DNA of 64,000 nucleotides, from the NCBI GenBank assembly GCA_022885665.1, contig JAGQDJ010000024.1, forward strand, positions 806,001 through 870,000, read 5' to 3'. This DNA comes from Triops longicaudatus. Its lineage: Eukaryota; Arthropoda; Branchiopoda; Notostraca; Triopsidae. The notes below the pieces were generated by a model. The model was given only the letters and a program-made list of their open reading frames with translations, ran no database searches and was not told the DNA's origin. The translations under genes and the position numbers were made by a program. Of the stretch, positions 24,301 to 34,809 are shown piece by piece (position 1 is the first letter of the stretch; every line of letters starts with the position of its first letter).

Positions 24301-24960
24301 AAGAATGATAGCTCAAAGCTGTTGACCTAATGACGTTTGAACCTTGCGAATAACCGAAAATAATCTTGAGTCACGTAAAGTTCGGTTTACGCGGTTTTCG
24401 GCAAAACCGCACAATTTCCTCTTGCGTTTATCAAGGTCATTACCAGATGGCGTTTGCTACGTATTCGTATCATCATTAAAGGCGGGAGGCGTGTACGTAA
24501 GCATTGTTTACCGGACGCGACGCCCTACTAGTGCGAAGTGAATAAGTAGGGGTTTTTCCGTGAGCTTTGTTCTCAAAGGGCTTCAGATAACTCAAAGCCA
24601 ACTCGTGGACTTTTACCTGGTATTCCCGCTTCCCGCCTTTACATATTTTGCAAGTTGACTGGGACGTTCCAGGCTCAGTCATTTCACAGAGCTAGGAGCG
24701 TGAAAGTCTCATTAAGTCCATAAAACTCGTCCACCGGTGATTTTCCATGCCTCTTAATTAGTGCACTTTCCATTCGAATTTTTTAGACGTGCATCCCGTA
24801 AAATTAGCTGTTAATTTCCTCCACAACTTCAACGTGCAATGTTAATTTTCGCTAGTCGTGTTGGCATGTGCAAACCTTGACCCACATTTTGTTGCGAGTA
24901 CTTTGACATTGTCCAGTATATACATAATAACAAGCCGCGAAACTACCGCATCGCTCAGTA
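21342..24960. other. Intergenic region upstream of cactus/IkB
   Basis: 3.6 kb between the sororin-like stop and the cactus start. AATAAA at 21876-21881 may be the sororin-like poly(A) signal. A perfect palindromic kappaB motif lies at 22107-22116 and a one-mismatch kappaB-like sequence (GGTATTCCCG) at 24619-24628, about 330 bp before the cactus ATG. Open frames here (for example 21506-21916 minus, 22593-22829 plus) have no recognisable motif. Confidence 0.5.
22107..22116. promoter_or_regulatory. Perfect palindromic kappaB motif GGGAATTCCC
   Basis: Matches the Rel/NF-kB/Dorsal consensus GGGRNNYYCC on both strands. It lies 2.85 kb upstream of the cactus/IkB start codon. Function is inferred from sequence and neighbourhood only. 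Confidence 0.45.
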
Positions 24961-27900
24961 ATGATGTGGCAGCCAAACTTGTCAGATAATGACTTAGTTG
25001 CAGATTGTGTACCGCGGCAGTGGCCCCAGCAGCGAGTGCCTTCCTGGAGTCTGGATCCAGCCTCGTTATTAAAAGAGAGGAATAGTTCTCTCATCAGCTC
25101 AGGATATATTAAAACTGGAGAGAAAAATAGCCACGCCGACTCGGGCTTTCTGTCTGGAGCCAGCTTGTGTGACGATTGGAGTAATACATCATCTAGTGCA
25201 TCTAACCTTGTTGACCCCGGCATGTCACCTACCATAATCACCCCTTCGCTTCCTTCGTCTCAAACGTCGTTACCTGTACATTCACCCTTGGATAGTGGAG
25301 TGGATATGGCTGTGAGTAACTTGAGTCTGCAGACTCCATCTCAGTCCTCCGTGTACAAAAGTTCTTGCCCAACGCCACAGCAAGGATTAAATGACCTCAG
25401 CTCCAATTCTCGTCCGAATCCGTCCAACCGACTGCCTCCCAACCGGACTATTACCCTAGAAGATTTAGTGCGGCCAGACGTGGATGGAGACACGTAGGTT
25501 TTTCTCATTACGCTCAATATCAGTTCCTTGGCCATGTTGTTGCTGTTACGAGTATTCCGGCTTGGGTTGCATTTTGTAACAGTCTTTATTCTTTTCCTCT
25601 TGCGTTGTAGGCCACTTCATTTGGCAGTGCTCCAAGGTTTCATTGAAGTCGTCTTCAGTCTCGTACGAATTCTGCCTCACCCATCGCTACTCGACATCCC
25701 TAATAATAACTACCAAGTAAGCGACGCTTCACAAACTCAACCGTATGAGCTGTAGAGCCAAAAGTCTTAAAATAACTCTCCTGTATGCTTGTACACGCTA
25801 ATCTGACAGACTAACAAACGAGAGCCCATATCCTCCTAGGGCCACTAGAAATCCTAGCACATTCCAGAAATTTTGCGTTTTGATAGAGAAAATTATATGA
25901 CGTTTATAAAAGTACTAATTTATTGTTGTTCATGTGACAGACGCCCCTACATTTGGCGGTTTTAACCAACCAAGCGCCTTTAGTGCGACGTTTAGTAGTT
26001 GGCGGTGCAAGTGTATCAGCTCGTGACCGGTATGGCAATACCCCCCTTCACATAGCCTGCAAAGAGGGATCCGTGGATTGTGTACGAGCTTTGTGCACGC
26101 CTGTAAGTTTGGCGGAACGGCAAGCTGCGTTATTACGACATGCGTATCCACCACAACCACTGCCGCAAGATCTGGAATACCGTAATTATGATGGTAAGTT
26201 ACGTCTTGCGTTGCTGCACAACTCATCTTCAGCTTTTTGCTTTGGGTTTTCCCGTTCAACCAGTGGTAGTGTTTTGGAATGCCAAACTTTTTGTCAATAA
26301 AAGGAAAATTAGCGCGTTAGATCCTTAGCAGTTCTGCCACACTCGTGGAATGAATTCAGACGTAAACACTCAGAAGTCTTATTGATTACGGCGCGTTTGA
26401 ACTAGTATTGTGTTTACAGCTTTTCCCGAACATGGCTAGAATTCCCAAGTGGCAATAACCCAGGGAAAACCGATATTCCCTTTATCATACCCTGACAGAG
26501 CCAGATGGTTTCTTCTAAGGGACACCGTAAATGGCATAAGCATTCAAAGTAGGCGCAGTTAGAAAATCCTTGAGGAAGCTTGTTAAAGAGCTTGCCAGGC
26601 TACGTCTTGCTAAGAAAAGCAAGCTGTGTTAGAAACTTGGGTTCTTCCGTATGTGCCCGAGACGACGAGAAAGGTTTCCGCGTGACGATCTTATCACGTG
26701 GTCTTAGCCTGTTGGGAAATTCCGTCTGCACAATGAAAAACCCAAGCTATCAACCCATGCAGGGAATTCCAGTTGCTTTCCGTTTCTATGTTTCAATACC
26801 CTTTGCTATAGCGGGAAAAGTAAAGAAAATGCGATAGATCTGTGGCTTGGCTATCGCCTTACAAATAATTAGAGCGGTTTCATTAGCAAATTGACGTATT
26901 TGCACAGCAAACTCTTTCTTCCTTCTCTCCCATCAAAAACCCGAAAATTTTCACCAACTGCGTAATAGACAGCAGGCAATCGTGACTAGCTCAATGTTAA
27001 GTTTCATCATTATCGGATAAAAGTCTCCGTCCAATAATGATACGAGAACGGGTTACTGAGTACAACTTGGAAAGACGTTTTGACATGAGTGTTAAGCTTC
27101 GCTTATCGCTCGTGCTACTTTTCATGATCTTGCGTGTTCGGATTTCCCGTAGCGTGGTCGGTTCGTTTCGAATTCTTCCAAGCTGTTAAAACCCTGAAAA
27201 TTCCGAAATTTTGGGGCTTATTACATATAGTCAACCAGTTTCTCTTGTCTACGTAGGCTGAGGCGGGTAACACGCGGGATTTTCCAACAGTGGGGATGTC
27301 CTCCTTTTTGCATGTAAATTGTGGGTATTTTCCAGGTTTTTTGAACAAACATGACGAGACTTGGAGGTTACTTTGAAACCTAGGCTGGTTTCGTTTTCAA
27401 TTCTTTTGTTCACTCGAAAATAGCAACTAGAAGAAAAATAAAGACTATTCGCGAGCTTGCCAGTATTTTTATTTTATTTGTAAAGACTTAAACTTTGGGA
27501 AGATCCTTGGGATTTAGTGCGGATCGTGATGTTTTGTACTTTTAAGTGCGAGAGTCTATCCACCAACCGCGTGAATATAGGTCGTGCGCTATGCGTTTAC
27601 ACTAATCGTTCAGAAGGGGAATAAAAAAGAAAAGGGCTAAAAATAAAAGCTTTTTCTCGCTGGAGGTCTTTATAACAGACTAGATACGATATAAAAGCCA
27701 CACTGTTTGAAGGTATGGAACAATCATAGTTATTTTCTAAGGAGACTCCGTGCTTTTGTGAACGTTAACTGGGAAAGTCCCGAAACTTTTCTTCGGGGCG
27801 GGAAAAATTCTACCCACGTCGCTGGTCTGACGGCCTCGAAATATGCAAGTTCATAACAATAATTTACTTGGCGGTTAGAGTACTGGAATCCCACCGTACT

Positions 27901-30070
27901 TTTCACAGGGTTTGGCATTGACTTGCCTGCTCGAACACCTAGCAAGTTTAAGAGGTTCTTTCCCGTTCTTGGTCATAAATGAGCCGAAAAAGTCCCGCGG
28001 TGCTTCCCCTACACTTTTCTGCAACCAGTGTGATGGAAGTAGCTTCATGAAATACAAGTCGATTTGCGCCGTATATGGTAGTTAGTAGCGAAAAGAAAGT
28101 AGGGAAAACAAACGAAGCTGACAAGTCAGGACTTCGCGTGCTTAACGTGTCAAACTGTTTCAATCAACCTAGGAGTTGATAAATATGCGCGTAAGAGGCT
28201 TGGGGTCATAAAAATGGGTCGCATGGGTTGGAGTAACCTTCCTAGTCATGGTATTTGTGTATGAGTAAAAGTGACTTGGAGGGACAAGAATGAAAGCGTC
28301 TTTGCGTCATATACTTGCATACACGTGTTTTGAATATTTGCCAAAGAGGACGGCCGTTGTCGTAGATAGCGCGAAGTATCTTATATCGAGCATTAGTTCA
28401 GCTGTTTATATGCAGCCATAAGTTAAGATAAGCTTTTGCAATGAAGGCTTGTTTGGCCCAATGAAACGGCGATACTCCAGAGGAAGTCGAGTTGCGTGAC
28501 AGAACCTGACACCCGACTGGGAAATCCCAATCGTGTTTTGTTTACTATGTCTATATATAAAGAGTTTCAGGTTTCTTTTCCGAGCCTATTTGAACTGAGT
28601 ATTTATTGCGACTAAGTATTACGATGTTGAAGAAAAAAACAAAACATTGACAAAAAGGAACAGATAAAAAGAATAACAAGGAAAATAAATCCATGCCTGC
28701 CTGGTTGGACGAATTCAAACCTGCATACAACATAGAAACGCGGTGAAGGTTTAAAGGAATTTCATATGCCCGCAACCTTGGCCCGCTTTGATTAAAAAAT
28801 AATAGCTGTGCCTGCATCATTGCGAATACGCACATAATAGAACAGAGGCTACCGACACATGTGTGTAATAATTGTTTACTAATTTGTTTATCAGGGCAAA
28901 TGTGTATTCATCTGGCTGCTATGAATGGACACGTAGGTGTGGTACAGCAGTTGTGCTGGTTCGGAGCTGATGTAAACGCAATTGTAAGTATCACGCAAGA
29001 TTTTGAGGGATTAGAAAAATTTGTGTCTGGGACTTAAAGGTCACATTTTATTATTACAGGAAGGGAAAAGTGGTCGGACAGCTTTACATTATGCAGTGGA
29101 ACGTCGCCAACCCACGTTATTACATCTGTTGGTAACAAGATGTGGAGCGGCGCTAGAAGCCGAAACCTACGGCGGGTATAGCGCTTATCAGTTGGCAATG
29201 GCCTCGGCTCCGGTGTTGGCTGCCCTTCTGGCTGGGCTGGGTGCCCGGGCTCGACCTGTCCCGGAAGACAGCGAGGATGACCTTCCTAACAGCAGTGGTG
29301 AAGAAGATATGGAAAGTGACGGCGATGATGCAACGGCAGCAATTCGCTCGTCTCTAGCGTGGACGGAACGGAAGGTAAATCACGCCACGAAGGAACATTG
29401 TAGAAAACCAGAAGGGTTGAAAAAGGCAGCAATTTTAAAACGCCTTTACACAGCGCTTGATGGGATTTCCATTTTGGCTCTTGTCAAGGCTTTTGGGTTC
29501 CATGAGATCACAGTCGGAGTTTACATGATTTGTCGTGACTTTAGTCCAAAGTCCTGGACGCGAAACAGCGTTAACACCTACAGCCAAGAATAGGGCCAAA
29601 AAGCTGAGCTCATCTAAAAGAATTGCGGGGGCACGGGGACAAGAAAAGCGTTGCCCAGGGTATGTTTCGCGAGTCGGGAAACTTGTCGAAAAGTTTGTTG
29701 TCAAGTGTTGACCTTGTAAACGGTAAAGCGCGCTTCTCGTTTTCGCTCAAAGAGTTTTTCCGTGTTTCCTTTCGACTCCATTTTTACGATTTGTGCGGTT
29801 CCTGCAAAGACCTTGAGAAAAAAACGGACGCCGCTGGTTTGTATTGTCTTTGAGAATGAACCAGGTGGTCGTTGCCACTTCCTGTTTTATTCAACAGAAG
29901 ACCGAGCGGAAAAAGCATTGAAATTGAGGTTTAGCCTATACACTTGCATACAGTTAAGAGGAAGTGAAAGGTTTTAACTGTGAATTTTTCTTACATCGTT
30001 ACAGGGCACGTGTGTACGAGAATTGTTTGACGACTTGCGTGTGGGAGGCGACAACGTTCAAGTGGCTTAA
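24961..30070 (+). CDS. cactus: Cactus / IkB: ankyrin-repeat inhibitor of Rel/NF-kB
   Basis: Holds Rel/Dorsal proteins in the cytoplasm and is destroyed after phosphorylation by an IKK- or Pelle-dependent kinase. Exons 24961-25493, 25611-25716, 25941-26193, 28895-28983, 29060-29374, 30005-30070; 1362 nt, 453 residues. The N-terminal 160 residues are Ser-rich and disordered, with the degron DSGFLS at 60-65 (DSGxxS, the beta-TrCP/Slimb type), lysines just before it (39, 51, 55), and a second DSG at 111-113. From about residue 176 come six ankyrin repeats (DGDTPLHLAV, QTPLHLAVLTN, GNTPLHIACKEG, GQMCIHLAAMNG, GRTALHYAVER, GYSAYQLAMA). An acidic PEST-like tail (EDSEDDLPNSSGEED) follows. The linker between repeats 3 and 4 is long, as in IkB-alpha and Cactus. 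Intron 3 (2.7 kb) carries kappaB motifs. Homology to IkB is secure; the symbol follows the arthropod name. Confidence 0.95.
26194..28894 (+). promoter_or_regulatory. cactus intron 3 with a cluster of kappaB motifs
   Basis: Donor GTAAGT at 26194, acceptor TATCAG ending at 28894. Consensus GGGRNNYYCC matches: GGGAAATTCC 26714-26723; GGGATTTTCC 27276-27285; GGGACTTTCC on the minus strand at 27772-27781 (classic Ig-kappa site); GGGAAATCCC 28519-28528. Near matches: GGGAAAACCG 26463-26472, GGGAATTCC 26762-26770, and CGGATTTCCC 27139-27148. IkB genes are known Rel/NF-kB targets in flies and vertebrates, so an autoregulatory enhancer is a reasonable inference. Confidence 0.5.
29375..30004 (+). other. 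cactus intron 5 (630 bp)
   Basis: Donor GTAAAT at 29375, acceptor TTACAG ending at 30004, phase 0. It contains one more 9-mer kappaB-like sequence, GGGATTTCC at 29462-29470. No coding exon recognised inside it. Confidence 0.6.
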
Positions 30071-30454
30071 GCGGGCGAAAAGGAGAGAGGATGATAAGAG
30101 TTAAACATCCCATTTAGCGACATACGTACGGGAACGAAGTCTAGACCATCTTTGGACCTAACCGTGACAGCGTTGGGAATCCTAGCCCGTGTTTATTTAA
30201 TATCATTATTTGGCCTCTGACAAGCCCTTTCGAACATGATAAGGAAAGTTAACCAGTCTGTAGAAAGGATATTGTGCCTCTTTTTCCCTGGTTGGCCTTT
30301 CCTCCTTGTATTGTATGTGACATGTATATAGTTGCCTGTGTGTGACGTAACCATAAATTTCCCCTTGTCTATTGAAATGAAAGTTAGTAGATTCTTTACT
30401 TTCAAGGGACACGTTTTGTATTTTCTCCTTAACACAATGAGAGTTTCACACAAG
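30071..30454. other. Convergent 3' ends of cactus and FCF1
   Basis: 384 bp between the two stop codons. TTTATT at 30192-30197 reads AATAAA on the minus strand, 258 bp past the FCF1 stop, and is a plausible FCF1 poly(A) signal. The 3' UTRs probably overlap or nearly meet. Confidence 0.5.
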
Positions 30455-31302
30455 CTATTTAGGAGCCCCATAGGCATCTGGCATGCGTTCGACGGTATAT
30501 CGGTGTTGAGATAGACACATGATGGGAACTCCAGGAATCTTCCGAATTCTTCGTTTCAGGTCCTTATCGCAGGTAGCAACTATATAGCACTTATGCTGCA
30601 AGATGATGAAATACTCCGATAAGCTCAGAAAGCGTTTGAGAAAACAAAAAAAGAATAAGAATACCTGCGTGACTCTTTGCACTAAGCAGTCATCAGCATA
30701 AACTCCATTGTGTATACAAGGCAACCGTTCAAAACGAGGATCTTTGACGATCTTTAAGGCGATACGGTACTTGCTGCCTAGTTTCTCTAACTCACCCATG
30801 ACACAGTCGGTGATATAAGGTATACCTAATGATTATAATGAGAAAGATGGGAAATAAAATATTACAAGAAAAGGAACTTACATTTGGCGTACAAGCAGTC
30901 CATCATTGATTGGATAATATCGAGCTTGTTTTTTATGGAAAAGTTGATAAAATTAGTATCAACCAGTACGTGGTACGGCGGTCCAAGTTGTGTGTTATAT
31001 TGGAAGAAGAGTGCTGACGAAACTGTAGCAACTTGATGCGTATTAAGTTCATGAGGATCAGGCTTCTTCTGTTTCTTGGAAGGTAACTTATTTTTGTCTC
31101 CTTCTTTGCTATAATGTCCAAGGTTAATTTAAAAATACAATAACAACAGCGTGCCTGAGAATGATTCATAATAAACTACGTACATTCTAGCGTCTGAGAG
31201 GCTGATCATCCGTTTCATCTGCGCAAATTTCTTGGTACGATTTGCTTTTGGCTAGGGAAAAAACTGTTATTTAATAGGATGTATAATAAAATTCATTACC
31301 AT
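30455..31302 (-). CDS. FCF1: FCF1/Utp24, PIN-domain endonuclease of the SSU processome
   Basis: Nucleolar endonuclease that cleaves pre-rRNA at sites A1/A2 during 18S maturation. Exons in transcript order: 31302-31300, 31251-31184, 31108-30882, 30825-30665, 30595-30455; 600 nt, 199 residues (human 198). The N-terminal basic segment ends in MKRMISLSDAR. The PIN domain starts at LVDTNFINFSIK (first catalytic Asp) and continues through MMDCLYAKC, ITDCVMGELEKLG, DPRFERLPC, YADDCLVQRVTQHKCYIVATCD (two more acidic residues) and RRIRKIPGVPIM, ending RMPDAYGAPK. All active-site acids appear intact. The first coding exon is only the ATG: it is followed directly by donor GTAATG and a 48-bp intron, and the protein resumes with PKANRTKKFAQMKRM, the same spacing as human FCF1. 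Family identity is very secure. Confidence 0.95.
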
Positions 31303-32879
31303 TTTGATGAATCCTAACTTCACGACGTGAGCAATGTTTCGTAAACACACGAGGACGACTCTCCTGTTCGATTAAATATCGAATCTGTTCTGCGATACTC
31401 AATATCTGCGAATGCCACCATCTAACGAGTAGGCCTGTAAAATCTATGTAAGGGAACTGAAACAACCCTTTTCTAACCATTTCTGGGGTATATCGAAGAC
31501 CATTTCACATTCAGTAATCTTGTACAAGAGCTTCAGTGTTTCATCAAAGCGCTCCAGTAGTAACGCTATAGTTAACAATACACACTGTACAAGCTTAAAA
31601 TATTTTTTAACAGAGCCCGTGAAAAAACTGCATTTCAATAACGTATTCAAAACATTTTAATATTACTTCAATACGGGAACAAAAGTTAAGTAGCTAATTT
31701 TGACATTAAATACATTAGGATTGCAGAGCTATTGTTCCAAATCACTATTAAATAAACTTCGGATTTACCGACCGCAGCTGTATATTCTTTTGTAAAAGCT
31801 GTGATAACACATTTCCTCAGGGAAGATACGTCTTTTCACGAGTACAGTGATGCAGCGCACAACGAAAACGACCTTGGATTCAAAAATGCCTCGTATAGCG
31901 AACTCGGTCTCTTACTGCGAACCTCCGAAAAGGTACCTAGAAGTTTGCCTAATAGAAAAGCGAAACAAAACTCTTACCGCCGGAAAAGAAATTATGCGTC
32001 AGAAAAGACTCGTGTATTAAAATGTTGATTTTAATTCAGCATACACGCTGAGCACTTCAACAATGGGGAAGAAAATATGGTCAGCGAAGAATTTGTCATG
32101 AACCTCCGGACAAAGGAAGGGAATGCGAGTTTCTTTATCTTTCGTTGTTGACGAAGTGAACTAGCAATGGAACGGATAGCTAATTTTAACTTTTAGCTTA
32201 GATAGGTTAGACAAAACGGAAGAACTAACAGATCGTGCAATTAGTTACATAAAAGACTGAAGTCATCTACAAAGGCAAATTTGACTCTGTACAAACGTTG
32301 GCAAAAAAGTTGGAAAACTTGGCACAATTTTAGTTTCAACATATTCTGTATGAAAGTTGGTGCTAGCAAACAGAAATTTCTGAGAGAAAATATTAAAAGT
32401 AAATGTTTATTAAAAAAACCCAACAACAATAGTTTGCAATGGCACAAGTTTTCATACACAGACACAGTAAAATTACATTGGCAGAAACTTTGAAGTTCCA
32501 ATCGCGAATCTTGTTGCCGAGAGGGGAGGGGGCGAGTTTTCTTTTTGGGGTGGTGGGTTGCCTCCCCCCAAATAAATGGCCAAAAGCTGATTCGGTAAAA
32601 TATCATACCCGAGTTGGTAAAATCGTCAAGTACAGTCAGTCTAATTAAGTCTCACTCCCCACCCCCAATGAAAATGCCCTCGCGACGCTTCTTGTTGTCA
32701 ATAAAGGAACATTCGCGAAAAAATGGTTGCAGACACAGCTAACGTAATCTCCGTGTAGTTTAAATTGGACCGCAGGCTTGGATGGACTTTTAACTAGTAC
32801 TGTCGAGCAGCCGAATCCAAAAATGTTACTAAGGCGTATTTTAAATCTTTGTTACAAGAAGCTCCTCAGATTGACTAGC
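31303..32879. other. Intergenic between FCF1 and the VLK-like kinase
   Basis: 1.6 kb, AT-rich, holding the FCF1 promoter/5' UTR and the kinase 3' UTR. TTTATT at 32406-32411 is a minus-strand AATAAA. A G-rich tract lies at 32522-32557. The plus frame 31801-32028 and minus frame 31444-31650 match no family I recognise and are not called as genes. Confidence 0.5.
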
Positions 32880-34014
32880 CTAAACTTTCGTTATGGCACT
32901 AAAATTAAGTAAAAGCGTCTTCGTAAGTTGTAAAATTGTCCGAGAAAATTCCGCTGACATGTAGGCACGGCGTAATTCATCACCTTGTGCGCCGATGCCC
33001 AAAAGCAAGTACGCAATAAATTCCTGACCCGACTTATAAACATTCATGCGATCACTCAGCCCTTTACACACGTTTTCAACGCACTCCACAGATAAATGGG
33101 AGTGAATATGGCACTCGCTACTATTTTGGCACACACGTTCAGTCTGCGACACATCGTCTACGTCCGACAATACCAGTCTCTCGCCGATAATTACAAATTG
33201 ACGCAAACGGAAATCCAGCATTGTGAGCGATTTTTCAGACAAGTAAATCAACACATGCGCCAGGTCCGAAACCAACTATGAAAAAACACACATTTATTCC
33301 GGAAACAATTTTAAGTACTGTACTTTTAAACGACGGCCAAGCGGCAATTGTAGTAATTTCAAGTTCGTGACCGGTTCACCCAGTTCGGTTAGCAACGCTA
33401 CGCTCCCAGGAAACAGCTCACACGCTTTGCATCTCGAACTACAATACGACAAGACCTAACCATATATCAAATGAGATTAAATTTTCATTATTCTCGATTC
33501 TGAGTCCAACCTTTGATACGCCCGGATGATTTAAGCTTTGAAGCAATCGAATTTCTTGATGTAGCTTATTCGCAGCTCTTGTGACGCATTTAGACAACGC
33601 GGATTTATGCTCAACACCCGATAGGATTTTGAGACATTGGTTCACGTCTTCTCCGTTGGTGTGAACAATTTTCAAGGCTGCTCTTGTGCCGTTCGATAAC
33701 GTCACTTGGAAAACCGATTTGGTCCAGCCGTGCGAGATCAAATGATCCACATGATAAGACTGGTTGAAGCTGCAATATTTGTGACAAGAACTGAAGCTGC
33801 ATTCACGGACTAGGGAGGCGGAATTGGCAATCTTTAACGTTTCTTCCAACAGCGGCCCGTTGACCGAGGTTTCGAAGCGCCCATAGTCGGGATACGGTGG
33901 TGGAGAACTCAACGACAGACTGAAGATGGTTACACATGCCAAGAATAAGATAACCATGAGGTAGCCCACACATGCCAGAAATACGAGATGAGGTCTCGGA
34001 ACTCTGACAAACAT
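32880..34014 (-). CDS. VLK/PKDCC-like secretory-pathway protein kinase
   Basis: Related to PKDCC/VLK, a Golgi/extracellular tyrosine kinase. Exons: 34014-33511, 33455-33324, 33275-32880; 1032 nt, 343 residues, shorter than human PKDCC (about 490), mainly because the N-terminus is short. A single hydrophobic segment at residues ~10-34 fits a signal anchor. Kinase-like features: GWTKSVFQVTL (glycine-loop region), Lys115 in RAALKIV, Glu154 in LHQEIRLLQSLNHPGV, a hinge-like ELGEPVTNLKLLQ, MLDFRLRQFV with Asp233 in place of HRD, and LSDVDD (residues 249-254 region) in place of DFG. CEx/CKGLSDRMNVY follows, as in VLK. There are many cysteines in the N-terminal and C-terminal lumenal parts. The resemblance is strongest in the LDFRLRQF...VDD...NVY block. 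FAM69/DIPK is an alternative family. Confidence 0.75.
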
Positions 34015-34718
34015 ACTGGATGGTAGGCTTTCTGCATCAATTTTATGCGCAGCATGCTCTTTGATGACTTCCCATCGTAGTTTACACTACAGCTTAGTGT
34101 AAGTAGCTAAAAAAATATAGAAGCTGTATTTCTAAGTTTCCCATTAATTATTTTACTAACATATCGCGTCGAAGTAAGAAATTCCGTGTTTGTTGACAGT
34201 TTAAATTGTAAGTTTCACTACTAGGTGGCAGGATAGTCGGCATAAGCTTTTACGCTAAATGCCTTGTTAGCAAAAAAATTCGTAGATGGCGTTTGGTGTT
34301 GCTAAAAACGTATTATAAACGCAAATGGCGCGTAGTGCTGCAGAAATGGTGAAAAGCCTCAAGGCACTTTTCTTGTATAAAAGGAAAATATACACGACGT
34401 TCTTAGGTAAATACCAAATTTGTTAAATACCTGCTCGAATTAAAATCTCTTTCTGAATAGTTTCTTGAATATGTTGTGCTGCCTTTGAAAATATGACTTG
34501 TCCACACGTGGAATGTTATTCCGCTTGTTATTCCGTACACACTTCTTGAAGCTCAGTGTGGTAAGTCAACATATCCTCAGTGATGCTTTAAATATTCTGA
34601 TAACCATGAGTATATATATATATATCCTAAATTCTATACGTTGGTAGCGAAATTTCGTGGTGTCTGTATCCTTGTGTTCAAAAAGTGAAGGAATTTGCGG
34701 CCCTTTACGGGTCACAGT

Positions 34719-34809
34719 TAGTGATGGACACAAGTTGATCATTATCCTGATCCGTGATCTGGACCAGGATCCGCGAAAAGTCATCCAGATCGAGCTTTGC
34801 CCATCACTA
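34719..34809. repeat. Short inverted-repeat element, possible MITE
   Basis: TAGTGATGG at 34719-34727 and CCATCACTA at 34801-34809 are perfect inverted repeats, with partly matching inner sequence (GATC-rich) on each side. The outermost bases can be read as TA target duplications around GTGATGG...CCATCAC, as for Tc1/mariner-type MITEs. It is only 91 bp long and no second copy was noticed here, so the call is tentative. Confidence 0.3.
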
